A stretch of DNA of 64,000 nucleotides from an uncultured beta proteobacterium. Lineage in GTDB: Bacteria; Pseudomonadota; Gammaproteobacteria; Burkholderiales; Rhodocyclaceae. The stretch lies in NCBI GenBank assembly GCA_903908065.1, contig CAIVQO010000070.1, forward strand, positions 18,307-82,306, given 5' to 3'. Positions within the stretch are counted from its first letter, which is position 1. Each line of letters starts with the position of its first letter. The position numbers and the translations under genes are program-made. Shown piece by piece: positions 9,187 to 20,711 of the stretch. The notes beneath the pieces were generated by a model, which was given only the letters and a program-made list of their open reading frames with translations, had not been told where the DNA came from and made no database searches.

Positions 9187-9190
<4 letters not shown>
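8741..9190 (+). CDS. recX: RecA regulator RecX
   Basis: 149 residues of helical repeats ([50 protein letters not shown]) that match the three-tandem-repeat RecX family, which caps RecA filaments. The ATG follows recA by 68 bp. Its TGA overlaps the GTG start of lptB (GTGA), linking DNA-repair and envelope genes in one transcript. Confidence 0.9.
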
Positions 9191-9927
<737 letters not shown>

Positions 9928-9945
9928 CGCAAACAACAAGAAGTC

Positions 9946-11403
9946 ATGAAGCAAGGACTCCAGCTCAGGCTCTCCCAGCATCTGGCCCTGACGCCGCAGT
10001 TGCAGCAGTCGATCCGGCTGTTGCAGCTTTCCACGCTGGAACTCAACGCCGAAATCGACCAGGCCCTGCAGGAAAACCCCCTGCTGGAGCGCGATGATCC
10101 GGGCGAGCCGCCGGTGTTCGCCCTCGGCCAGACCGGCGATGCCATGGCCCATCAGCAGCAACCGGCGGCCAGCGGAGCGGACGAGCAAGGCGAATCGCGC
10201 GGCGGCGAGGACGAAGGCTGGGGCATGAGCTTCTCGTCCGGCGCCGCACAGCGCGACCCCAACGACGACGATATCGACAGTGGCGAAACCCAGGCCGCAG
10301 CCACCTCGCTGCGCGAACACCTCGGCGCCCAGGTCGGCCTGACACAGATGGGCGACCGCGAGCGTGCATTGGTGGCCTTCCTGATCGAGGCCCTGGACGA
10401 CGATGGCTACCTGACGCAGCCGCTGGATGAACTGGTCGACCTGCTGGTCGGGCCCGAAGACGACATCGAACTGCGCGAAATACTGCTCGAGGAACTCGGC
10501 ATCGCCCTGCGTCACCTGCAGAATTTCGACCCGCCGGGCATCGGCGCGCGCAATGCCCAGGAATGCCTGACGCTGCAACTGCTAAGCCTCGACGACAGCC
10601 CGCAGCGCAGTCTGGCATTGTCCATCGTCAGGCACCACCTGGACCACCTCGCGGCACGGGACTTCACGCGCATCCGCAAGGCGCTGGGCTGCGACGACGA
10701 CGAACTGCGCGGGGCGCAGACGCTGATCCGCTCGCTCAACCCTCGCCCCGGCGCGCAATACGCACCGATCGACACGCGCTACGTGGTGCCCGACGTATCG
10801 GTGCGCAAGACCCAGGGCCAGTGGCTGGTCAGCCTCAACCGCGACGCCATGCCGCGCCTGCGCATCAACCGCCTGTATGCAGACATCCTGCAACGCCATC
10901 GCTCCGGCAACGGCTCCTCGGCCGGCCTCGCGGGCCAGCTGCAGGAAGCCAAATGGTTGATCAAGAACGTGCAGCAGCGCTTCGACACCATCCTGCGCGT
11001 GTCGCAGGCGATCGTCGACCGGCAGCGTGCCTTCTTCGACCACGGCGAGGTCGCAATGCGGCCGCTGACGCTGCGCGAGATCGCCGAAACGGTGAACCTG
11101 CATGAATCCACGATTTCGCGCGTGACAACCCAGAAATACCTGGCCAGTCCGCGCGGCATCTTCGAGCTGAAATACTTTTTCGGCAGCCACGTCGCCACCG
11201 ATACCGGCGGCGCGGCTTCCTCCACCGCAATCCGGGCGTTGATCAAGCAACTGGTCGGCGCCGAGAACGGCAAAAAACCGCTCTCGGATTCCCGGCTTGC
11301 GGAAATCCTCGGCGAGCAGGGCATCGTCGTGGCGCGACGCACTGTTGCGAAGTACCGCGAACTGCTCGGCATCCCGCCGGTAAACCTCAGAAAAGCACTC
11401 TGA
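9946..11403 (+). CDS. rpoN: RNA polymerase sigma-54 factor
   Basis: 485 residues. Region I is the Gln/Leu-rich activator-responsive helix ([20 protein letters not shown]). An acidic linker (about residues 65-125) follows, then the core-binding domain with [13 protein letters not shown] and the DNA-binding domain with a helix-turn-helix near [13 protein letters not shown]. The C-terminus carries the RpoN box [11 protein letters not shown] that contacts the -24 element. It precedes hpf as in most proteobacteria. Confidence 0.97.
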   Translation: MKQGLQLRLSQHLALTPQLQQSIRLLQLSTLELNAEIDQALQENPLLERDDPGEPPVFALGQTGDAMAHQQQPAASGADEQGESRGGEDEGWGMSFSSGAAQRDPNDDDIDSGETQAAATSLREHLGAQVGLTQMGDRERALVAFLIEALDDDGYLTQPLDELVDLLVGPEDDIELREILLEELGIALRHLQNFDPPGIGARNAQECLTLQLLSLDDSPQRSLALSIVRHHLDHLAARDFTRIRKALGCDDDELRGAQTLIRSLNPRPGAQYAPIDTRYVVPDVSVRKTQGQWLVSLNRDAMPRLRINRLYADILQRHRSGNGSSAGLAGQLQEAKWLIKNVQQRFDTILRVSQAIVDRQRAFFDHGEVAMRPLTLREIAETVNLHESTISRVTTQKYLASPRGIFELKYFFGSHVATDTGGAASSTAIRALIKQLVGAENGKKPLSDSRLAEILGEQGIVVARRTVAKYRELLGIPPVNLRKAL

Positions 11404-11429
11404 GAAAACACTTCAAACCAGGAGACATC

Positions 11430-11747
11430 ATGAATCTCAACATCACCGGACATCACGTCGAAGTTACCCCGGCCATTCGCGACTACGTGAAGGGCAAGCT
11501 GGAACGGGTGTTGCGGCATTTCGATCAGGTGACCAGCTCGCACGTCATCCTGTCGGTTGAGAAGCTGCAGCAAAAGGCGGAAGTCACGCTGCACGTCAAG
11601 GGCAAGGACATCTTCGCCGATGCCATCGACGCGGACCTCTATGCCGCGATCGACCTGGTGGCCGACAAGCTCGACCGCCAGGTGGTCAAGCACAAGGAAA
11701 AGGTCTCCAACCACAACAACCACGACAAGCGCCAGCAAGCTGAATAA
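11430..11747 (+). CDS. hpf: Ribosome hibernation promoting factor, short form
   Basis: 105 residues, matching the short HPF/YfiA fold that binds the 30S decoding channel and supports 100S dimer formation. Visible are NLNITGHHVEVTPAIRDYVK at the start and KGKDIFADAIDADLYAAIDLVADKLDRQV in the helical part (cited in pieces), with a basic His/Lys-rich tail. An AGGAGA ribosome-binding site precedes the ATG. It follows rpoN by 26 bp. Confidence 0.94.
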   Translation: MNLNITGHHVEVTPAIRDYVKGKLERVLRHFDQVTSSHVILSVEKLQQKAEVTLHVKGKDIFADAIDADLYAAIDLVADKLDRQVVKHKEKVSNHNNHDKRQQAE

Positions 11748-11840
11748 TTCCGCTCCCGGCCGTGGCGACACGGCCGGCGACGCTTGGCGTTATACTCCCC
11801 GCCGCTGCAAGCTCCGCCCTCACGCAGGATTGCCTCTTTC

Positions 11841-12299
11841 ATGAACCAGATCGCCAGCCTGCTGCCACTGGACAACGTGGTGGCGAACCTCGATGCCAGC
11901 AGCAAGAAGCGCATCTTCGAGCAGGTCGGAATCCTTTTCGAGAATCATCAGGGCCTCGCCCGCAGCGCCGTCTATGACGCCCTCTTCGCGCGCGAGAAAC
12001 TGGGTTCGACCGGCCTCGGGCAGGGCATCGCGATTCCCCATGGCCGCATCAAGGGGCTCAAGGCGCCGGTCGGCGCCTTCGTGCGCCTGGTCAATGGCGT
12101 GCCATTCGACGCCCCCGACGGCAAGCCGGTCAGCCTGATTTTTGTCCTGCTGGTACCGGAAGCCGCCAACGAACATCACCTGCAGCTGCTTTCCGAGCTG
12201 GCGCAGATGTTTTCCGATCGCGAGTTTCGCGAGCAGCTGGCGGCCGTGGCCGATGCCGCCGCCCTGCACGGCCTCTTCGCCAATTGGCACGCCAGCTGA
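11841..12299 (+). CDS. ptsN: Nitrogen-regulatory PTS EIIA protein
   Basis: 152 residues, the EIIA-Ntr phosphocarrier that receives phosphate from NPr/HPr. The active-site His67 lies in GIAIPHGRI, the family signature. I start at ATG 11841 (MNQIASLLPLDNV), the conserved beginning; upstream in-frame codons lack family similarity. The 3' end overlaps the hprK start by 16 bases, so the two are co-translated. Confidence 0.94.
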   Translation: MNQIASLLPLDNVVANLDASSKKRIFEQVGILFENHQGLARSAVYDALFAREKLGSTGLGQGIAIPHGRIKGLKAPVGAFVRLVNGVPFDAPDGKPVSLIFVLLVPEAANEHHLQLLSELAQMFSDREFREQLAAVADAAALHGLFANWHAS

Positions 12300-13237
12300 T
12301 CGTTTCCGAGCTGTTCGAGCGCAACCGGGAGCGATTGCAGCTCACCTGGGTCAGCGGCCCGATGACGCGGGCCATCTGCACCACCGAACACATCGTCTCG
12401 CCGGCCGACCTGATCGGCCACCTCAACCTGATGCACCCCGAGCGCCTGCAGGTGATCGGCGCGCCCGAGGTCGCCTGGGCGCTGCGCCACTCATCCGAAA
12501 AGGTGGCGCACCACATGGCCGAGATCTACGCGGCGAAGCCGCCCGCGATCGTCGTCGCCGACGCCTGCGAAATCAATCCTGGCGTGCGTGCCGGCTGCGA
12601 AGCATCGGGCACGCCGCTGCTGACCACGCCGATGTCATCGGCCTTCGTCATCGACACCCTGCGCGCCTTCGTTTCCCGCCAGCTGGCTGAAACCGGCACG
12701 CTGCACGGCGTGTTCCTCGATGTCCTCGGCATGGGCGTGCTGATCACCGGCGATTCCGGCGTCGGCAAGAGCGAACTCGGACTTGAACTGATTTCGCGCG
12801 GCCACGGCCTGGTGGCCGACGACGTGGTCGAGGTCTCGCGCATCGGCTCCGATACCCTCGAAGGACGCTGCCCGGAACTGCTCAAGGACTTCCTCGAGGT
12901 GCGCGGACTGGGGCTGCTCAATATCCGCACGGTATTCGGCGAAACCGCCTGTCGGCGCAAGATGCGCCTCAAGCTGATCGTGCATCTGCAGAAGCCCACG
13001 CCCGGCGTGCCCGAAGCCGCACGCCTGCCGCTCGATGCGCAAACCGAGACCATCCTCGGCGTGCCGGTGAGGCGCGTCACATTGCCGGTGGCCGCCGGGC
13101 GCAACCTTGCCGTGTTGCTCGAAGCCGCGGTGCGCGCCACCGTGCTCAAATTGCGTGGCATAGACAGCATGCAGGAATTTCTCGATCGCCAGGAAGCGGC
13201 GTTGCGCGCCGATGCCGGCAACAACTCGGTCAACTAA
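12284..13237 (+). CDS. hprK: HPr kinase/phosphorylase
   Basis: 317 residues. It phosphorylates and dephosphorylates the regulatory serine of HPr-type proteins. Walker A is GDSGVGKS (residues 156-163), and the HprK signature follows around LEVRGLGLLNI. The start is TTG 12284 inside ptsN; it yields the canonical N-terminus RQLIVSELFE. Betaproteobacteria commonly place hprK after ptsN, where the system has a regulatory rather than sugar-uptake role. Confidence 0.94.
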   Translation: MARQLIVSELFERNRERLQLTWVSGPMTRAICTTEHIVSPADLIGHLNLMHPERLQVIGAPEVAWALRHSSEKVAHHMAEIYAAKPPAIVVADACEINPGVRAGCEASGTPLLTTPMSSAFVIDTLRAFVSRQLAETGTLHGVFLDVLGMGVLITGDSGVGKSELGLELISRGHGLVADDVVEVSRIGSDTLEGRCPELLKDFLEVRGLGLLNIRTVFGETACRRKMRLKLIVHLQKPTPGVPEAARLPLDAQTETILGVPVRRVTLPVAAGRNLAVLLEAAVRATVLKLRGIDSMQEFLDRQEAALRADAGNNSVN

Positions 13238-13300
13238 TCCGCCCTGGCCCACGTTAATTGGCCACGGCGATTTGCCGTACCCATTTCCCGGAGGAACCCC

Positions 13301-13699
13301 ATGAACAAGCTGATCGCCGTCGCCCTGTCCACCCTGTTTGCCACCGGTGTGGCCCTGGCCCAGGCTCCCGCCGCCAAACCGGCGGAAGCGGCCAAGCCCG
13401 CTGCGGCTGCCCCTGCTGCCAAGCCCGCCGAGGCCGCCAAGCCGGCGGCCGCCGCCCCGTCCGCACCCGCCGCCAAAGCTGCCGCGGGCGACTGCGAAGC
13501 CAAGGCCGTGGGCAAGGACGGCAAGCCGCTCGCCGGCGCCGCCAAGACGGCCTTCATGAAGAAGTGCGAAGGTGGCGCAAAGCCTGCCGCCAGCGCGGAT
13601 TGCGAAGCCAAGGCCGTGAGCAAGGACGGCAAGCCGCTGGCCGGCGCCGCCAAGGCCGCTTCGATCAAGAAGTGCGAGAAGGACGCCAAGGCCAAGTAA
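13301..13699 (+). CDS. Secreted PsiF-repeat protein with Ala/Pro/Lys linker
   Basis: 132 residues. A signal peptide (1-20, ending ALA) leads into an AKPAEAAKPAAAAP-type low-complexity linker (about 22-62). Two near-identical PsiF repeats follow, each CEAKAVxKDGKPLAGAAK with a closing Cys (C65/C89 and C101/C125), suggesting one disulfide per repeat. PsiF is phosphate-starvation induced in E. coli, but its function is unknown. A GGAGG ribosome-binding site precedes the ATG. It is a single-gene unit ended by the terminator at 13723-13747. Confidence 0.8.
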   Translation: MNKLIAVALSTLFATGVALAQAPAAKPAEAAKPAAAAPAAKPAEAAKPAAAAPSAPAAKAAAGDCEAKAVGKDGKPLAGAAKTAFMKKCEGGAKPAASADCEAKAVSKDGKPLAGAAKAASIKKCEKDAKAK

Positions 13700-13722
13700 C
13701 TCGGCCGGAAGCCAGCCAGGAA

Positions 13723-13747
13723 CGCCGGCCCCGCGCCGGCGTTTTTT
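13723..13747 (+). terminator. Rho-independent terminator after the PsiF-repeat gene
   Basis: A perfect seven-base-pair stem CGCCGGC / GCCGGCG (13723-13729 and 13735-13741) with a five-base loop is followed directly by six T residues (13742-13747), 23 bp after the stop codon. Confidence 0.9.
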
Positions 13748-13805
13748 CGTCTGCCGCTGGACGCCGCAAACGGTAACCGGAGGAGCCGGCGCTACAATCG
13801 CCGGC

Positions 13806-14042
13806 ATGGACAAGCCCACCGATTCCCCTCCCCAATACGAGCCCGGCGGCGACCGCATCATGATCGTCATCGCGGTCATCGTCGTCACCGCGCTGGCCGG
13901 CATGGCCTGGAGCTTCTTTTCGCGCCAGAGCGCGCCGAGCGACGCCCCCGGCATCAAGTCGCGCCATCTGCCGCCATCGGAACGCCCCGCGCCCGACAAA
14001 ACCACCGTAGCACCAGCGCCGACTTCCGGAACGCCGAAGTAA
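13806..14042 (+). CDS. Small single-span membrane protein, hypothetical
   Basis: 78 residues: a hydrophilic N-terminus, one membrane segment at about residues 18-38 (IMIVIAVIVVTALAGMAW), then a Pro/Ser/Thr-rich tail ending PAPTSGTPK. The layout suggests an inner-membrane anchor with an exposed flexible tail. I do not recognise a family. A GGAGGAG purine run lies about 20 bases upstream of the ATG, rather far for a ribosome-binding site, so the start is uncertain. Confidence 0.6.
   Translation: MDKPTDSPPQYEPGGDRIMIVIAVIVVTALAGMAWSFFSRQSAPSDAPGIKSRHLPPSERPAPDKTTVAPAPTSGTPK
14016..14027 (+). repeat. Near-copy of the GCGCCGACTTTT oligonucleotide
   Basis: Reads GCGCCGACTTCC preceded by ACCA, two changes at the 3' end, in the tail of the small membrane protein gene. 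Confidence 0.35.
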
Positions 14043-14047
14043 AACCC

Positions 14048-14080
14048 TATGCAACGGCTTGCATTGCAAATCGTTGCATA
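14048..14080. promoter_or_regulatory. 33-bp nested palindrome, candidate PadR operator
   Basis: Outer arms TATGCAACG (14048-14056) and CGTTGCATA (14072-14080) are exact inverse complements. They share their centre (14064) with an inner palindrome TTGCATTGCAA (14059-14069). It ends 14 bp before the PadR-family start. ATGCAA-type half-sites are known for PadR-like repressors, so auto-repression of the PadR-fadH operon is the simplest reading. Confidence 0.75.
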
Positions 14081-14094
14081 GTATTGTGCAGGGC

Positions 14095-16691
<2,597 letters not shown>

Positions 16692-16700
16692 AGCACCGGT

Positions 16701-17945
16701 TCAGGCTTCGATATTCAGAAAGGCCGCGCTGACACCGTAGTTGGCGCGGCTGGCCTTGATCTCCTGCCGCGCAATGGCGCGCAGGTGCACCTGGTCCGGC
16801 CCGTCGGCGATGCGCAGGAAACGGCCGTGGCCCCACAGGTCAACCAGCGGCGTGTCGGGCGACAGGCCCATGGCGCCGAAGGCCTGCATGGCGCGGTCGA
16901 TGATGCGCGTCTGCATGCGCGGCACCACGGCCTTGATCATGGCGATCTCGCGTTGCGCCGCCTTGGCGCCGACGCGGTCGATCATCCACGCCGTCTTCAG
17001 CACCAGCAGGCGCGCCTGCTCCAGCTCGCAACGCGACTCGGCGATCCATTCCGCGACCACGCCGTGCTCGTGCAGGTACTTGCCGAAGGTCTTGCGCTCC
17101 TGCACGCGCTCGCACATCAGGCGCAGGGCCAGCTCGCTCTGGCCGATGCTGCGCATGCAGTGGTGGATGCGCCCCGGGCCGAGGCGGGCCTGGGCCATGG
17201 CGAAGCCTTCTCCCTCGCCGCCCAGCAGGTTGGCGCGCGGCACGCGCACCTGGCGGAACAGCAGCTCACAATGGCCGTCCGGCGCGACGTGGTTCATCAC
17301 GCTGATGTTGCGCACCACGCTCACGCCGGGCGCGTCCATTGGCACCAGCACCATGCTCTGGCGGCGATGGGTTTCCGCATCGGGGTCGGTCACGCCCATG
17401 ACGATCGCGAGCTTGCAATTGGGATGTGCGGCGCCGGTGATGAACCACTTGCGGCCGCTGATCACGTAGTCGTCGCCGTCGCGCTCGATCACCGTCGCGA
17501 TGTTGGTGGCGTCCGATGAGGCGACGTCGGGCTCGGTCATGGCGAAGCAGGAGCGGATCTCGCCTGCCAGCAGCGGCTTCAGCCACTGCGCGTACTGCGC
17601 CGGGCTGGAGAACAGGTGCAGTAGTTCCATGTTGCCGGTGTCCGGCGCGCTGCAGTTGAAGACTTCGGAGGCCCAGGGCAGCTGGCCCATGATTTCGGCC
17701 AACGGCGCGTAATCCAGGTTGGATAATCCGCGCCCCGGCTCGTCCGGCCGCAGGTGGGGCAGGAACAGGTTCCACAGGCCCTCGGCGCGGGCCAGGGCCT
17801 TGAGGTCGGCCATGAAGGACACGGGGTAGGTCCCGGCTGCGACTTCCTTGAGCCAGAGCCGGTTGCGCGGCACCACGTGGCTGTCCATGAAGTCGCGCAG
17901 GCGGCGTTGCAGTACCAGCGCGTCGGGGGTGAATGCGAAGTCCAT
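16701..17945 (-). CDS. Acyl-CoA dehydrogenase, ACAD10/11-like
   Basis: 414 residues, a flavoenzyme introducing a double bond at C2-C3 of an acyl-CoA. Visible are the FAD/substrate signature CFAMTEPDVASSDATN, the YVISGRKWFITGA strand, GPGRIHHCMRSIGQSELAL and the C-terminal IDRAMQAFGAMGLSPDTPL. I use ATG 17945 with GGGAGA upstream rather than a longer reading. Similarity is to the ACAD10/11 group, which is often paired with the APH-like kinase found here at 20681-21742. It is convergent with fadH (9 bp gap) and divergent from a LysR gene. Confidence 0.88.
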   Translation of the reverse strand: MDFAFTPDALVLQRRLRDFMDSHVVPRNRLWLKEVAAGTYPVSFMADLKALARAEGLWNLFLPHLRPDEPGRGLSNLDYAPLAEIMGQLPWASEVFNCSAPDTGNMELLHLFSSPAQYAQWLKPLLAGEIRSCFAMTEPDVASSDATNIATVIERDGDDYVISGRKWFITGAAHPNCKLAIVMGVTDPDAETHRRQSMVLVPMDAPGVSVVRNISVMNHVAPDGHCELLFRQVRVPRANLLGGEGEGFAMAQARLGPGRIHHCMRSIGQSELALRLMCERVQERKTFGKYLHEHGVVAEWIAESRCELEQARLLVLKTAWMIDRVGAKAAQREIAMIKAVVPRMQTRIIDRAMQAFGAMGLSPDTPLVDLWGHGRFLRIADGPDQVHLRAIARQEIKASRANYGVSAAFLNIEA

Positions 17946-18015
17946 GCGGGTTCTCCCAGTAGTCTCGATCCGGCGCCAGAAGCGCCGCAAGCCGCCACCC
18001 TACGCCGCGCGCTAT

Positions 18016-18027
18016 ACTGAATACAGT
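18016..18027. promoter_or_regulatory. Dyad ACTG-N4-CAGT in the acyl-CoA dehydrogenase/LysR intergenic region
   Basis: ACTG (18016-18019) and CAGT (18024-18027) lie in the 120-bp divergent gap. TATACT (18013-18018), a -10-like hexamer toward the LysR gene, overlaps the left arm. LysR regulators usually bind such divergent gaps; this is a short dyad and only a candidate. Confidence 0.35.
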
Positions 18028-18065
18028 GCATTGTTTGCATCACCATATATCAGTGCCACGAATAG

Positions 18066-19010
18066 ATGAATCCGCTCGCCCGCGCCGACCTCAACCTCTT
18101 CGTCGTCTTCGATACCATCCTGCGCGAAGGCAGCATCAGCGCCGCCAGCCGGCGGCTCAACCTGTCGCAGCCGGCCGTCAGCCACGCCCTGGCGCGCCTG
18201 CGCGAACAGCTCGGCGACCCGCTGTTCCAGCGCCAGGGCCGCGGCATGGTGCCCACCCCGCGCGCGCGCGCCATGGCCGGCACGCTGCGCGATGCTCTGG
18301 ATTCGCTCTCCGGGCTGCTGCAGGGCGCCGCCGGATTCGACCCGGCCAGCAGCCGCCGCCGCTTCACGCTGGCGGTGCGCGACGTGATGGAGGCGGTGCT
18401 GATTCCACCGCTGGTGAAACGCATCCTCAAGGCCGCGCCCGGCGTCGAACTGGTCTCCACGCGGGTGGACCGACGCCGCCTCGAATCCGAATTGCGCGGC
18501 GGCGGCATCGACCTAGCGATCGACGTGCTGCTGCCCACCTCGGCGGCGGTCAGCCGCGAGCCGCTGCTCGCCGAACCCCTGGCCATCGTCGCCCGCCACG
18601 ACCATCCGGCGCTGCGGCGCCGGCCCGACCTGGCCACCTACCTCGCCCAGGGCCACATCCAGATTTCCTCGCGCCGCGCCGGGCCGGGGCTGGAGGACAT
18701 GGTGCTGGCGCGCATGGGCCTGGCGCGCGACATCCGCCTGCGCTGCCAGCACTACGCCACCGCCTGCCAGGTCGCCGCCGCCAGCGACCTGCTGGCGACG
18801 CTGCCGGCGCGCTTCGCCCGCCTCGCCGCGGCGCCCTACCCGACCCGCATCCATCCTCTACCGCTGGCCGATGCCCGGCTGGAACTCTTCCTCTACGGCC
18901 AGGCCGGCGCCGAGCTCGACCCGGCCGTGCTCTGGCTGCGCCAGACCTGCCGGGCTATCATGGCTCCCCGCGCCGCCGCCCGGCAGGCGCCCGCGAGAGC
19001 CACGCCATGA
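18066..19010 (+). CDS. LysR-family transcriptional regulator
   Basis: 314 residues. The N-terminal helix-turn-helix is typical (TILREGSISAASRRLNLSQPAVSHALARLREQLGDPLF, cited as a region at residues 16-53), followed by a PBP2 effector domain. The gene is divergent from the acyl-CoA dehydrogenase. Unusually, its stop overlaps the start of a histidine kinase (ATGA at 19007), so LysR, kinase and response regulator form one operon. It most likely controls the divergent gene; the effector is unknown. Confidence 0.92.
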   Translation: MNPLARADLNLFVVFDTILREGSISAASRRLNLSQPAVSHALARLREQLGDPLFQRQGRGMVPTPRARAMAGTLRDALDSLSGLLQGAAGFDPASSRRRFTLAVRDVMEAVLIPPLVKRILKAAPGVELVSTRVDRRRLESELRGGGIDLAIDVLLPTSAAVSREPLLAEPLAIVARHDHPALRRRPDLATYLAQGHIQISSRRAGPGLEDMVLARMGLARDIRLRCQHYATACQVAAASDLLATLPARFARLAAAPYPTRIHPLPLADARLELFLYGQAGAELDPAVLWLRQTCRAIMAPRAAARQAPARATP

Positions 19011-20077
19011 GCCAGCCCCCGTCCGCTGCGCCGCCGCGCGAGGACATCCCCTTCGATGCGATGGTCGAGCAGTCGCTGGTCGGCATCTACGTGATCCAGG
19101 ACGAGGTCGTCCAGTATGCCAACGCGGTTTTCGCCGGGCTCACCGGGCACACGCCGGCCGAGATCGTCGGCATGCACATCCGCGACCTGACGCCGCCCTG
19201 GCGTTCCGAGGAGAACCTGCAACGCATCCGCCAGCGCGTCTCGGGCGAGGTGCCGAGCATGCGCTTCCGCACCCAGGGCTGGCACAAGGACGGCTACCCG
19301 GTGGATGTCGAGGTGCATGGCAGCCGCGTCATGTTCCGCGGCCGGCCGGCGGTGGCCGGCGTCGCCGTCAGCATCGCCGAGAACGTGCGCTACGAGCACG
19401 ACCTGCTGCATTCGCGCGAGCAACTGCGCGCACTCGCCGCCAGCATCAACGAAGACCGCGAGCGCCAGCGCCGCCACATGGCGCGCGAGCTGCACGACGT
19501 GCTGGGTGGCATCCTCACCTCGATCAAGCTCGACGCGGCGCGCATGCGGCGGCGGCTGGACCGCGACGAGAACCGCGAGATCGCCGACGGCATCGTCGAC
19601 CTTGCCAGCAACGCCATCGAGGCGGTGCGCCAGATGTCGGAAAGCCTGCATCCCAGCCTGCTCGACCACCTCGGCCTGGTGCCGGCGGTGACGCGCCAGC
19701 TGGAGCTGTTCGCTGCACGCCACGGCATCGAATGCGGCATCGACGCCACCGCCTCGCCGCTGCCGATCAACGCCGCGCAAGGCATCGCCGCCTATCGCAT
19801 CGTGCAGGAAGCCCTGACCAACATCGCGCGCCACGCCTCGGCGACGCGGGTGCAGGTGGCGATCCGCCTCGATGGCCGCGTGCTGCACCTGGCCATCGCC
19901 GACAACGGACGCGGCATCCTGCCGGCCGAACTGGAGCAGCCCTCGATCGGGCTGGTCGGCATGCGCGAGCGCGCGCGCGAGGTCGGCGGCCACCTCGAGA
20001 TCTCGCCCGGGCTGGACGGCGGCACCGTGCTGCGTCTGATGCTGCCCCCCGCCGAGGAAAGGCCAATCCATGATTGA
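19007..20077 (+). CDS. PAS-domain sensor histidine kinase, NarX/DegS-like (HisKA_3)
   Basis: 356 residues, soluble, with no membrane segment. A PAS domain (about 18-125) is followed by a short coiled linker and the HisKA_3 dimerisation domain with phospho-acceptor His163 (ARELHDVLGG). The HATPase_c domain shows IVQEALTNIARHA, ADNGRGI and GLVGMRERAREVGG. It starts within the LysR stop codon and overlaps the next gene by eight bases, so it pairs with that response regulator. The PAS ligand is not predictable. Confidence 0.92.
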   Translation: MSQPPSAAPPREDIPFDAMVEQSLVGIYVIQDEVVQYANAVFAGLTGHTPAEIVGMHIRDLTPPWRSEENLQRIRQRVSGEVPSMRFRTQGWHKDGYPVDVEVHGSRVMFRGRPAVAGVAVSIAENVRYEHDLLHSREQLRALAASINEDRERQRRHMARELHDVLGGILTSIKLDAARMRRRLDRDENREIADGIVDLASNAIEAVRQMSESLHPSLLDHLGLVPAVTRQLELFAARHGIECGIDATASPLPINAAQGIAAYRIVQEALTNIARHASATRVQVAIRLDGRVLHLAIADNGRGILPAELEQPSIGLVGMRERAREVGGHLEISPGLDGGTVLRLMLPPAEERPIHD

Positions 20078-20711
20078 AGTGCTGGTGGTCGACGACCACA
20101 CCATTTTCCGCTCCGGCCTGCGCCGCCTGCTGGCCGACGAGGCCGACATGCGGGTGGTCGAGGAAGCCGGGAATGCCGGCGATGCGATGCAGGCGCTGCG
20201 GCGGCGGCGTTTCGACATGGTGATGCTGGACATCAACATGAAGGGCCGCAGCGGCCTGGAGATGCTCAAGCTGCTGCGCCAGGACCTGCCCGCCCTGCCG
20301 GTGCTGATGGTGTCGATGTATCCCGAGGAACAGTTCGCCAAGGCCGCGCTGGAGGCCGGCGCCAATGGCTACGTGACCAAGGATGCCGAACCCGGCGACC
20401 TGCTGGCCGCGATCCGCAACGTGGCCCAGGGCGGCAAGTGGCTGAGTCCGGAATTCGTCGCCCGTCGCCGTCGCGCCAGCGCCGACTTTTCAGCGATCGA
20501 CGATTCGCCGCCGCACTTCAAGTTGTCGGCTCGCGAGCTGCAGATCCTGCTGGCCATCGTTGCCGGCAAGTCGCTGACCGACATCGGCGCCGAACTCTTC
20601 CTCAGCGTCAAGACGGTGTCGACCTACCGCGGCCGCATCCTCGACAAGCTCGGCCTCGAAAGCAATCCCGAGCTGGTGCGCTACGCCATGCAGCACTCGC
20701 TGCTGGACTGA
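20070..20711 (+). CDS. NarL/FixJ-family response regulator
   Basis: 213 residues. The receiver domain has the acidic pair D8/D9, phospho-acceptor D54 (MVMLDINMKG) and the conserved Lys in GYVTKDAE. A linker leads to a C-terminal LuxR-type helix-turn-helix (LSARELQILLAIVAGKSL, then VKTVSTYRGRILDKLGL). It overlaps the kinase gene. Its last 31 bases also overlap the convergent phosphotransferase gene. An exact copy of the dispersed oligonucleotide (20479-20490) encodes part of the inter-domain linker. Confidence 0.94.
   Translation: MIEVLVVDDHTIFRSGLRRLLADEADMRVVEEAGNAGDAMQALRRRRFDMVMLDINMKGRSGLEMLKLLRQDLPALPVLMVSMYPEEQFAKAALEAGANGYVTKDAEPGDLLAAIRNVAQGGKWLSPEFVARRRRASADFSAIDDSPPHFKLSARELQILLAIVAGKSLTDIGAELFLSVKTVSTYRGRILDKLGLESNPELVRYAMQHSLLD
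20479..20490 (+). repeat. Exact GCGCCGACTTTT copy 1
   Basis: Preceded by GCCA, giving the full GCCAGCGCCGACTTTT at 20475-20490. It encodes ASADF in the linker of the response regulator. Confidence 0.75.
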
